Positions 1 to 6,025 are shown, numbered from the stretch's first letter. The stretch is 8,661 nt of DNA from Clostridium sp. (GCA_012511315.1 JAAZGI010000191.1:1-8661); one strand, 5' to 3'. Made by a program: numbers and translations. The notes: generated from the letters alone by a model not told the origin.

Positions 1-30
1 AAGACAAGAGAAGACAAGAGAAGACAAAAG
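1..30. repeat. 10-bp tandem repeat, about three units, purine-rich
   Basis: Two exact copies of AAGACAAGAG are followed by a third copy with one change (AAGACAAAAG). A degenerate purine-rich stretch continues to about 42. The array touches the left edge of the window, so its true length is unknown. It lies about 30 to 70 bases upstream of the start codon of the 73-747 gene, just before its ribosome site, so it is probably in the leader of that gene. Its function is unknown. A similar 10-bp array precedes tsaD at 5945. Confidence 0.8.
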
Positions 31-72
31 CAGAGACGAGAGTAGCTAAAATAAAAAAGGAGGCAGATTAGA

Positions 73-747
73 ATGAATGATAACATTGATGAATTTGGTA
101 ATCGCGTTGAGTATATTAAATCTGAATCGGTTGAGGAAAGTCATGAGACAGCAGATGAAAACCTTGAAGATTTCAATGAGTTTAGGGAAGACGCCAAGAA
201 AAAGTTCGATCGTATACAATTTGAAAACAAAGCCACAAAAGGTGGGGAAAAAGCTGGTAAAGGTGCCCGCAGTTTATTGGAATTTGCTGGAGATTCTTTA
301 GGACTTCTAATTTTAAAGAGTCAAGGCAACAAAGAGTTGGCAAGAAAGATTATAAAAGGCGGCCGTAGTGCTGGTGAAACTGCAGAAAATTTCTTGGGTA
401 AAGCATTTAGGCAAAGCGGTAAAGTTGTGGGTCAGGCAGCTGAAAAAGTGGATGTGGATGCACTTTGGAATAAAGCTGAAGACATGAAGGAGCAAATGAG
501 CCAAAAAGTAAAACCCAATGAAATTAAAAGTAAAATTAGTGAAGCGTTTCAAAAAGTAGAAGAAATGGTTCAAGAAATAAAAACTGATATGCAAGATGAT
601 CCGGAGCAGGCAGAAAAAAAACGTGCTGACTTAGAAGCTAAAATAGCAGCCTTTGAAAAACTTTATGAAGAGGAGTCCATTGATTGGGAACTTCATTCAA
701 CAGACGGTTACCGGCCGGAAGAAACTAAAGAAAGTCGCGACAAATAA
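73..747 (+). CDS. Hypothetical charged helical protein with internal repeat
   Basis: I do not recognise this 224-residue protein. The start is well supported: AAGGAGG at 57-63 sits 9 bases before the ATG. There is no signal peptide, membrane helix or cysteine-based metal site, so it is probably cytoplasmic. Residues 1-55 are strongly acidic and then mixed-charge. Residues 56-125 are rich in Gly, Ala and Lys and contain two similar segments, 56-73 and 95-112, that share the pattern KGGxxAGxxAxxxLxxA. Residues 130-205 are dominated by Glu, Lys, Gln and Ala and should form long amphipathic helices, possibly a coiled coil. The tail is hydrophilic. The composition resembles helical stress-associated or surface-binding proteins, but that is only a likeness. 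It is a single gene in this window, followed by its own terminator; its promoter lies at or beyond the left edge. Confidence 0.8.
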   Translation: MNDNIDEFGNRVEYIKSESVEESHETADENLEDFNEFREDAKKKFDRIQFENKATKGGEKAGKGARSLLEFAGDSLGLLILKSQGNKELARKIIKGGRSAGETAENFLGKAFRQSGKVVGQAAEKVDVDALWNKAEDMKEQMSQKVKPNEIKSKISEAFQKVEEMVQEIKTDMQDDPEQAEKKRADLEAKIAAFEKLYEEESIDWELHSTDGYRPEETKESRDK

Positions 748-768
748 TAGCTCTTTTAAAGAACTTTT

Positions 769-808
769 AACAGCCTCCTTTGCCATTTTGGTCTGGAGGC
801 TGTTTTAG
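769..808 (+). terminator. Rho-independent terminator of the 73-747 gene
   Basis: A 10-bp perfect stem (AACAGCCTCC at 769-778 with GGAGGCTGTT at 795-804) encloses a 16-base loop and runs into a short T-rich tail (TTTTAGTT). It starts 22 bases after the stop codon at 745-747, separating the first gene from the ftcD unit. Confidence 0.85.
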
Positions 809-810
809 TT

Positions 811-1005
811 ATAAAATTAACTGTTGAGGGCTTAAAACGATATTAAACAGGACAAATTCTTTTTCGCACAGAGGAGAAATGGGGGGAAAGCACAGAAATG
901 AAAAGCCGCTGCTGTGGTAAAATTACACGTTCTGATTTACAATGATAGTGTTAGTAACAAAACAAAGTGGGCAGATGATAGTCCTGTCCCGAAGGAGCTG
1001 TGTAT
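811..1005 (+). promoter_or_regulatory. Leader and promoter region of the ftcD-hutI unit
   Basis: This stretch between the terminator and ftcD has no credible ORF and should hold the promoter of the three-gene unit. No promoter is convincing. The best candidates are TTAACT (817-822), an 18-base spacer and TATTAA (841-846), or a TACAAT at 938-943 without a good -35 box. Other visible structure is ACAGGAC (847-853), perfectly complementary to GTCCTGT (981-987) just before the ribosome site, and a direct repeat GCACAGA at 866 and 890, either copy of which could pair by five bases with CTGTG at 912-916. These matches are short and may be chance. I could not fit the region to a known riboswitch class. 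Confidence 0.3.
991..997 (+). promoter_or_regulatory. Ribosome binding site that sets the ftcD start
   Basis: GAAGGAG ends at 997. A GTG at 1000 is in frame but only two bases away, too close for initiation. The ATG at 1006 is eight bases away, and translation from it gives the usual FtcD N-terminus ahead of the VPNFSEGR motif. The start is therefore placed at 1006. Confidence 0.85.
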
Positions 1006-1902
1006 ATGAATAGAATTATGGAAGTTGTGCCTAATTTTTCTGAAGGCAGAAACATGGAAGTTATCGAAAAAATTGTTAATTGCTTTAGAAATCGTGATCA
1101 GGTTAAACTATTGGATTATTCCTCGGATAAAGACCACAATCGTACCGTTGTTACGGTAGTAGGGGATCCAGAAGCACTGAAAGCACCTCTATTAGATGCT
1201 GTAAAGGTAGCTTTAGAAAATATAGATATGAATCAGCATTCTGGAGAACATCCAAGAATGGGTGCAATGGATGTTTGTCCATTTATTCCGGTTAAAGGAA
1301 TTACGATGGCAGAGACAATCACTTTAGCACAAGAGGTGGGTACACTGATTGGTAATTTAGATATTCCAGTTTTCCTATATGAAAAAGCAGCCTCATCACC
1401 TGAAAGAGAAAATTTAGCTAAGGTTCGTAAGGGCCAGTTTGAAGGGATGCCCGAAAAAATGAAAGATCCAGCTTGGAAAGCGGATTTTGGTCCAAAGGAT
1501 GGACCACATGAAACTTTTGGATGCGTTGCAGTTGGTGCTAGAATGCCCTTGGTTGCCTTTAACGTCAACCTTGATACCAATGACTTAAACGTAGCAGACT
1601 ATATTGCAAAACGAGTACGCCATATAGGTGGTGGACTGCGCTTTGTTAAGGCAATGGGCGTTGAATTAAAAGAAAGAAACATTGTGCAGATTTCAATGAA
1701 CTTGACAGACTATACTAAAACCTCAATTTATCAGGCAGTTGAAATGGTTCGTTTTGAAGCGAAGCGATATGGAGTAAGTGTAATCGGAACTGAAGTGATC
1801 GGACTTTTACCAATGGCAGCATTGATCCAGTCAGCCGAATATTATATGGGCATTGAGAACTTCTCAATGGATCAGGTGCTTGAAACTCGTATTATGGAGT
1901 AA
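1006..1902 (+). CDS. ftcD: Glutamate formimidoyltransferase (EC 2.1.2.5)
   Basis: This cytoplasmic enzyme transfers the formimino group of N-formimino-L-glutamate to tetrahydrofolate, giving 5-formimino-THF and glutamate, the last step of one histidine-degradation route. The 298-residue product has the length of monofunctional bacterial FtcD, without the fused cyclodeaminase domain of the animal enzyme. The N-terminal subdomain opens with VPNFSEGRN (residues 8-16). The family signature GEHPRMGAMDVCPFIPV follows at 80-96, with His82 at the position of the catalytic histidine known in the mammalian enzyme. The C-terminal subdomain starts near residue 180 (MPLVAFNVNLDT). No frameshift is seen. 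hutI begins two bases after its stop, so the two are cotranscribed and probably translationally coupled. The 5-formimino-THF product needs a cyclodeaminase (FchA type), which must be encoded elsewhere. Confidence 0.96.
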   Translation: MNRIMEVVPNFSEGRNMEVIEKIVNCFRNRDQVKLLDYSSDKDHNRTVVTVVGDPEALKAPLLDAVKVALENIDMNQHSGEHPRMGAMDVCPFIPVKGITMAETITLAQEVGTLIGNLDIPVFLYEKAASSPERENLAKVRKGQFEGMPEKMKDPAWKADFGPKDGPHETFGCVAVGARMPLVAFNVNLDTNDLNVADYIAKRVRHIGGGLRFVKAMGVELKERNIVQISMNLTDYTKTSIYQAVEMVRFEAKRYGVSVIGTEVIGLLPMAALIQSAEYYMGIENFSMDQVLETRIME

Positions 1903-1904
1903 TT

Positions 1905-3164
1905 ATGACAAACTACATTTTTAAGAATGCCTCAGAGCTGGTGACCCCCAAGGGAACAGCTTTGAAAAAAGGCGAAGCCATGCGTGAAATTGACCGCATT
2001 GAAAACGGCTGTGTTATAACAGAAAATGATTTAATCAAGGCGGTGGGTGGACCGGAAATCCTTAATGGTCTCGATGAATCAAAGTATGAAGTCATCGATT
2101 GCAGTGGTAAAACAATAATGCCTGGCCTTGTTGATTCCCATACCCACTTTATCTTTGGAGGCTACCGGGCTGAAGAATTTAATTGGCGTTTGAATGGAGA
2201 ATCCTATGTTTCCATAATGGAGCGAGGTGGCGGGATTGCATCCACCACTAAAGCGACCCGTAAAACCAGCTTAGAAGAATTTCTAGAAGTAGGTAGAAAG
2301 CGCTTAAAGTCCTTTGCAAACTATGGAGTCACTACTGTGGAAGGAAAGTCAGGTTATGGTCTTGATATGGACACAGAACTTCGCCAGCTAAAAGCCATGG
2401 CTCAGTTAAACCAAGAAGATCATATTCGAATTGTTCCAACCTATATGGGACCTCACGATATACCCGTTGAATATAAAAATCGAGCCGATGAATACCTAGA
2501 TTTTTGCATCAACGAAGTCTTACCCGAAGTTAAGGCTCAAGGGTTAGCGGAGTTCTGCGATATATTTACAGAAAAAGGTGTCTTTGATATTGAACAATCC
2601 AGACGCTTTTTAACAGCCGCACGAGAAGCTGGATTTGGAATTCGAATGCATGCTGATGAACTTCATGCAGGATTTGGCGGTGCAGAACTTGCTGGTGAAT
2701 TAAAAGTATCCTCAGCAGACCATCTTTTGAAAATCTCAAACGCAGGGATTGAAGCTATGCGAGATGGTGGAGTTTGTGGAACCCTGTTACCTTTAACAGC
2801 TTTTTCTATTAAGGCAGAATATGCTCCAGCTCGTCGGATGATTGATCAGGGTATGGGAATAGCTCTGGCGACGGATATGAATCCGGGTTCTTGCTACTCG
2901 GAATCCATCCCTCTATTGATTGCTTTATCCACCATTTACATGGAAATGCGGATGGAAGAAGTAGTAACGGCTCTCACATTAAACGGAGCAGCTGCCCTAG
3001 GATTGGCAGAGGAAAAGGGTAGTTTGGAAGTAGGTAAGAAAGCTGATGTCGCTGTGTTTGACGTACCCAATCATCAATTTTTGACCTACCACTTTGGTGT
3101 CAATGAGTGTGTATTTACACTGTCCGAGGGCAGAGAAGTTTATCGTAAAGTTGATGTGTTTTAA
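1905..3164 (+). CDS. hutI: Imidazolonepropionase (EC 3.5.2.7)
   Basis: HutI hydrolyses 4-imidazolone-5-propanoate to N-formimino-L-glutamate, the substrate of the FtcD encoded just upstream. The 419-residue length is typical of this amidohydrolase family. Metal ligands are visible in order: the HTH motif in VDSHTHF (His79, His81), His249 in RMHADELH and Asp324 in ATDMNPGS. They correspond to the ligands known in Bacillus HutI. Glu252 and His184 (MGPHD) occupy known substrate or catalytic positions. The ends form the beta-sandwich of composite amidohydrolases (residues 1-70 and about 372-419, with the usual LEVGKKADVAVFD). The ribosome site (GGAG, 1896-1899) lies within the last codons of ftcD, so translation is coupled. 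No anomaly is seen. It is a cytoplasmic, single-metal (Zn or Fe) enzyme. Confidence 0.97.
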   Translation: MTNYIFKNASELVTPKGTALKKGEAMREIDRIENGCVITENDLIKAVGGPEILNGLDESKYEVIDCSGKTIMPGLVDSHTHFIFGGYRAEEFNWRLNGESYVSIMERGGGIASTTKATRKTSLEEFLEVGRKRLKSFANYGVTTVEGKSGYGLDMDTELRQLKAMAQLNQEDHIRIVPTYMGPHDIPVEYKNRADEYLDFCINEVLPEVKAQGLAEFCDIFTEKGVFDIEQSRRFLTAAREAGFGIRMHADELHAGFGGAELAGELKVSSADHLLKISNAGIEAMRDGGVCGTLLPLTAFSIKAEYAPARRMIDQGMGIALATDMNPGSCYSESIPLLIALSTIYMEMRMEEVVTALTLNGAAALGLAEEKGSLEVGKKADVAVFDVPNHQFLTYHFGVNECVFTLSEGREVYRKVDVF

Positions 3165-3199
3165 TTAATAGGTGAACACTTAAAAACTAGCTTGAAGAA

Positions 3200-3205
3200 A
3201 GAGGA
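3200..3205 (+). promoter_or_regulatory. Ribosome binding site that sets the oxidoreductase start
   Basis: AGAGGA at 3200-3205 directly abuts an in-frame ATG at 3206, leaving no spacer. In-frame ATGs at 3212 and 3215 are 6 and 9 bases away, so one of these is the likely start. 3212 is chosen here; 3215 is equally possible and changes one residue. Confidence 0.7.
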
Positions 3206-3211
3206 ATGACC

Positions 3212-4132
3212 ATGATGTACGACGTTATAATTATAGGTGGCGGTCCTGCTGGAATGTATACGGCACTCACATTAAGTGAAAAAGGCCACAAGAACATTCT
3301 GATTTTAGATATGAATGATGAACTGGGCGGGACTTTAAATGAAATTATTGAAGTGGATGAGTCCTATGAACTAGCAGGCTATACAGGTGTAGAGATGGCC
3401 GATGATCTAAAGCGTAACCTCATACTTCATGGTGTCGATTACGAAATCAGTAGTTTCGTACTATCCTCAGACAAGGAAAAACGATTAAAAGTCTTAAGTC
3501 CAGATAAAGGATTGCGTGAAGTAAAAGGCAAGGCTTTGGTCTTTGCCACAGGAGCTAGAGAGCGCCCACGAGGTATCCTAAACTTTACGACTAAACGAAC
3601 CTCTGGGATTTTTAGCGTTGGTACGGCCCGAAAGTTTATTGTGGAACAAGGCTATTTACCAGGTAACCGAGTTGTCATTTTTGGCTCTGATTGGACCGGT
3701 TTGTATTTAGCGAAGCTTTTAATGATTGAAGGCGCAGATGAAGTGACCATAGTTGACCAGGTGAAAGAGCTAAATTTCCCTGATGAAGAATTAGCTCACC
3801 TTCATGAGATATACAATATTAAGACGGAGCTTGGTTATACCATCCGAGAAATTCATGGTAGCAATCGAATTACAGGAGTTACCATTCAGCGAATTGGTGG
3901 TAAAGTCGATGGTCCTATTGAGACAAAAGAGATTTCTTGTGATACGGTATTGCTTTCTGTCGGCTTAACGCCTCAACGTGAACTGTTTAAAAAGTTTCGT
4001 CGTAATCCAGAAAAACAAGGGGTCTTTGTTACAGGAAATGCTGATAAGATTACCTTTGACTTAAGAGAACTTCGCCAGCGAGCTAATGAAACGGCTGAAA
4101 AAGTTTTAAGTTATTTGGAAGCCTTGGAATAG
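3212..4132 (+). CDS. NAD/FAD-dependent oxidoreductase, pyridine nucleotide-disulfide fold
   Basis: This 306-residue flavoprotein has two Rossmann domains. The first dinucleotide motif is GGGPAG (residues 9-14), followed by ELGG (37-40). The ATG hinge motif is FATGARERP (111-119). The second nucleotide site is FGSDWTG (157-163), in which Asp160 replaces the middle glycine of GxGxxG. The next strand ends VTIVD, which favours NAD over NADP if a nucleotide binds. The C-terminal flavin motif is GVFVTGNADKI (270-280), with Asn276 where thioredoxin reductases have Asp. No CxxC redox pair is present, so it is not a thioredoxin reductase. The ATGARERPRG segment and the GN near the end recall the FAD subunits found beside glycerol-3-phosphate dehydrogenase and in sarcosine-oxidase-like complexes. 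That placement is inferred from motif likeness. The gene lies 47 bases after hutI with no terminator between. The electron donor, acceptor and substrate are unknown. Confidence 0.85.
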   Translation: MMYDVIIIGGGPAGMYTALTLSEKGHKNILILDMNDELGGTLNEIIEVDESYELAGYTGVEMADDLKRNLILHGVDYEISSFVLSSDKEKRLKVLSPDKGLREVKGKALVFATGARERPRGILNFTTKRTSGIFSVGTARKFIVEQGYLPGNRVVIFGSDWTGLYLAKLLMIEGADEVTIVDQVKELNFPDEELAHLHEIYNIKTELGYTIREIHGSNRITGVTIQRIGGKVDGPIETKEISCDTVLLSVGLTPQRELFKKFRRNPEKQGVFVTGNADKITFDLRELRQRANETAEKVLSYLEALE

Positions 4133-4214
4133 AAGAACTTTATGAAGTCTAAATAGTTCGCAAATTAATTAAAAAGCAAGACAATTCAATATCAGGGTAT
4201 AATTCCTTGGTAAC

Positions 4215-4261
4215 AAAAAAAGAAATCAGGTTGCAGCATGTTGCTTGCAACCTGATTTCTT
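4215..4261. terminator. Bidirectional terminator between convergent units
   Basis: A perfect 16-bp hairpin (4220-4235 with 4246-4261, 10-base loop) lies between the plus-strand oxidoreductase gene and the minus-strand acetyltransferase gene. Seven A residues at 4215-4221 give a strong U tract for minus-strand transcription. The plus-strand side has only a weak T-rich tail (TACTATTTTA), so it should act best on the minus strand, about 90 bases after that unit's last stop codon. Confidence 0.9.
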
Positions 4262-4350
4262 ACTATTTTAAGGTTTATGTAGTTAGAGTCTTATATATTT
4301 AGAGTATTATGATTTGGTATCCGACCCTAAAGTTTAAAGCTCTTAAGGTT

Positions 4351-4893
4351 TTAAGGGTAGCGAGTTAAGAAATCCTGACGATTAATAATAAAGTGATGCC
4401 GATGGATGAATCCTCTTTTGGTTGGGAATACATTTTTTTCAACACCGACTTCTTTAAAACCGGTGTTTTTTAAGCATTGTTTGGCACTTTCATTTGGGGA
4501 AAGGGTGTGGGCTGAAACTTGGTTTAGTCCAAGGGAAACAAAGGAATATCGAAGGGCCATTATTAATGCGCAGCTCCCAAGGCCTCGGTTGCGATCACCC
4601 TTTTTGGCGATTCCCATGGTAATGCTACAGGAACTGGCCTCAAGATTAACGGCCGATAAGTGGATTTGACCTACCAGATGCTCATCTTCCATTATGGCAA
4701 AGCCAATCACTGATGCCTCTGGCAAGGAGTTATCCCATGGAGTAGCAGGAGGGTTTTGGATGGTTTCCTGCTCGAAGAAAGATTGGAAAGGTTGGCTAAA
4801 GGGGAGGTCTGTATCATCACTATAGCGAGCAAGATACTCAATGTCTGCTGGTTTTAAGCCTCGTAGAAAGATGTTATTACAGTGTTTCATCAT
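4351..4893 (-). CDS. GNAT-family N-acetyltransferase, RimJ/RimL-like
   Basis: This 180-residue protein is predicted to transfer an acetyl group from acetyl-CoA to an amine; the substrate cannot be read from the sequence. The GNAT core is visible. It starts with LRGLKPADIEYLARY (10-24), then a beta strand (VIGFAIMEDEHLVGQI, 62-77), then motif A around MGIAKKGDRNRGLG (93-106). The acetyl-CoA loop there is R101-x-x-G104-x-G106. The late motif is SPNESAKQCLKNTGFKEVG (132-150), typical of the family. The layout fits the RimJ/RimL/SpeG-like branch better than RimI. An ATG at 4953 is in frame but lies inside the upstream gene without a ribosome site. The ATGs at 4893 and 4890 follow TAGGA (4903-4899), which overlaps the stop codon of the upstream gene, so 4893 or 4890 is the start. 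It is the second gene of a two-gene minus-strand unit, 7 bases after the RusA-like gene, and is probably translationally coupled to it. Confidence 0.88.
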   Translation of the reverse strand: MMKHCNNIFLRGLKPADIEYLARYSDDTDLPFSQPFQSFFEQETIQNPPATPWDNSLPEASVIGFAIMEDEHLVGQIHLSAVNLEASSCSITMGIAKKGDRNRGLGSCALIMALRYSFVSLGLNQVSAHTLSPNESAKQCLKNTGFKEVGVEKNVFPTKRGFIHRHHFIINRQDFLTRYP

Positions 4894-4900
4894 ATCAATC

Positions 4901-5620
4901 CTAATATAATTTTTTAAAGCATTGCTTACAGATAATGGTTTTACCACCATCACCTTTCATATAATTACCCTTTGAGGTTGCTTTTTTGCAAATACTGCAG
5001 ATAATGGCGTCCTTTGTTATTTGGGGTGGTTTCGATTTAGTTTCTGTTTTACTGGATAATTTCTTTTTGCTTTGAGTTTTTTGTTTAAGGTTTTCTTTAA
5101 TTTTTTCTAAATCTGAATGAGTGAAACCTTTCGAACCAGGGAGACCGAGGGAAGACCTAGTAGACGTTGGTTTATATAGAATAGGTTTGGCTAAACGATC
5201 ATGGCGGCGAATTTCGTAAGACATTCGAAAGACAGATTCGGCAAAGAGTTCCAGCTCAAAGCGAGGTTCAACTTTGTCGTAGTATTCTTCGATAATGAGT
5301 CGCCGAACTTGAGCATCATTAATTATAAGACCTGACTTTTCAATGCCATCAAAAATACTTTTTGTAATATTAATTGTGTCTGGATGTCGTTTTTCGCTTT
5401 TGTAATAGACTCGGAGGACAGCAATCAGGCTCTCTTCCATAGTGACGCCAGGATTTTGCAATCTAGCATCGATAGCAATTTGTTCTTCATAGAGGGCATA
5501 ACGATCGTGACGAGTACCGGAGTTTCTTGGCAAAATAGCTCGACCATCATCATTGTGCATTTTGAAATTGGATTTGGTAATGGGTGATCCCATCACCACT
5601 ACTTTGGCATAATCAGACAT
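4901..5620 (-). CDS. RusA-like nuclease with C-terminal zinc-binding CxxC...CxxC module
   Basis: The 239-residue product has a RusA-type Holliday-junction resolvase domain at about residues 5-130. It opens with VVMGSPITKSNFK. The signature follows as HPDTINITKSIFDGI (79-93) and IINDAQV (99-105). In RusA the core is PDxDNxxK plus a later DD, giving three acidic metal ligands and a lysine. Here Asp81, Asn84, Lys87 and Asp102 are kept, but Ile83 stands where the second aspartate is expected. Activity is therefore uncertain. A Lys/Ser/Thr-rich linker (about 166-202) leads to Cys208-x-x-Cys211 and Cys231-x-x-Cys234, a zinc-ribbon-like pair. Typical RusA is about 120 residues, so the second half is an addition. 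The start has a good ribosome site, AAAGGTGA, 4 bases upstream. rusA genes are usually prophage-borne; no other phage gene is seen here. It heads the unit with the acetyltransferase. A role in DNA repair or recombination is inferred. Confidence 0.8.
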   Translation of the reverse strand: MSDYAKVVVMGSPITKSNFKMHNDDGRAILPRNSGTRHDRYALYEEQIAIDARLQNPGVTMEESLIAVLRVYYKSEKRHPDTINITKSIFDGIEKSGLIINDAQVRRLIIEEYYDKVEPRFELELFAESVFRMSYEIRRHDRLAKPILYKPTSTRSSLGLPGSKGFTHSDLEKIKENLKQKTQSKKKLSSKTETKSKPPQITKDAIICSICKKATSKGNYMKGDGGKTIICKQCFKKLY

Positions 5621-5652
5621 GATATCACCTTTTCATTTAAAACTTTTGCGCG

Positions 5653-5662
5653 TATAATTATA
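5653..5662. promoter_or_regulatory. 10-bp palindrome carrying TATAAT on both strands
   Basis: TATAATTATA is a perfect palindrome, so a -10-like hexamer is present in both directions. On the plus strand TTTTCA at 5630-5635 lies 17 bases upstream, but no gene follows closely. On the minus strand it is about 35 bases before the RusA-like start codon. It may be a secondary promoter, an operator, or simple AT richness. Confidence 0.25.
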
Positions 5663-5696
5663 ATTTTGCATGAGATTTTAAGATTTGCTTGCTATG

Positions 5697-5705
5697 ATTA
5701 TAACA
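5697..5705 (-). promoter_or_regulatory. Extended -10 promoter candidate for the RusA-like/GNAT unit
   Basis: On the minus strand TGTTATAAT reads as a perfect extended -10 element (TGn-TATAAT), about 77 bases before the start codon at 5620. No good -35 box lies 17 bases upstream, which is tolerated with an extended -10. A second minus-strand TATAAT occurs at 5662-5657. Confidence 0.5.
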
Positions 5706-5861
5706 TGAACAAATTAGGGATGAGTAATAGAGATGGCCCTCTTTTTTAAAGCAGGCGGTACATAAGCTAGCTTCATTAGAAAGTTCCAAATTTCATTGGA
5801 TGTTCCGATGATATTAGATTTTTAAACTTAGATTTGCATGCTGAAAGCCGACAAATATCCT

Positions 5862-5889
5862 TCGACAAAAGCACTAGATTCGTTATAAT
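5862..5889 (+). promoter_or_regulatory. Sigma-A type promoter for tsaD
   Basis: TCGACA (5862-5867, five of six matches to TTGACA), a 16-base spacer and a perfect TATAAT (5884-5889) form the best promoter in the window. Transcription would start near 5896, giving a leader of about 130 bases before the tsaD start at 6026. The leader would include the 10-bp repeat array at 5945. Confidence 0.7.
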
Positions 5890-5912
5890 AAAAACTGGTG
5901 TATCAATAATAA

Positions 5913-5942
5913 TTGAATTTTGCAACTGAATTTTTGTATAAA
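5913..5942 (+). promoter_or_regulatory. Second, weaker promoter candidate for tsaD
   Basis: TTGAAT (5913-5918), an 18-base spacer and TATAAA (5937-5942) give a weaker sigma-A match directly before the tandem repeat. If used, the repeats would lie at the very 5' end of the transcript. Confidence 0.35.
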
Positions 5943-5944
5943 AA

Positions 5945-5983
5945 GAAAACTGAAGAAAACTGAAGAAAACTGAAAAGAAAACT
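5945..5983. repeat. 10-bp tandem repeat upstream of tsaD
   Basis: Three exact copies of GAAAACTGAA (5945-5974) are followed by a partial fourth copy, GAAAACT at 5977-5983, after two extra A residues. The unit length is one DNA helical turn. The array ends about 43 bases before the tsaD start codon, close downstream of the promoter candidates. Its function is unknown: it could be a protein-binding array, an mRNA leader element or a slippage-prone stretch. The remainder of the 405-bp region 5621-6025 holds the divergent promoter candidates and a palindrome AAGCTAGCTT at 5764-5773, and no credible gene. Confidence 0.85.
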
Positions 5984-6025
5984 AGTGATTAATTTAAATT
6001 GCTATAGATTAAAGGAGTACTAGTC

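Noticed and set aside
313..594. 93-codon minus-strand ORF rich in Phe and Leu
   Set aside because: It is the antisense of the Lys/Glu-rich gene at 73-747, which explains its Phe/Leu composition; it has no independent support.
866..920. Resemblance of the ftcD leader to a cobalamin riboswitch core (GCCGCTGCTGTGG)
   Set aside because: The rest of the class is missing; in particular no B12 box of the AGCCAGGAGACCTGCC type occurs before ftcD. The match is local and probably chance.
1000..1005. GTG start for ftcD two codons upstream of the chosen ATG
   Set aside because: It lies only two bases from the ribosome site GAAGGAG, while the ATG at 1006 has an eight-base spacer and gives the usual FtcD N-terminus.
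4894..4953. Longer acetyltransferase starting at 4953
   Set aside because: The extra 20 residues overlap the end of the RusA-like gene, have no ribosome site and do not resemble a GNAT N-terminus.
4901..5620. Prophage or mobile element suggested by the RusA-like gene
   Set aside because: No integrase, phage structural or replication gene, attachment repeat or tRNA gene is present, and the flanking genes are ordinary chromosomal ones.
5705..5749. 14-codon ORF starting ATGAACAAATTAGGG
   Set aside because: It has no ribosome site, no recognisable product and overlaps the divergent promoter region.
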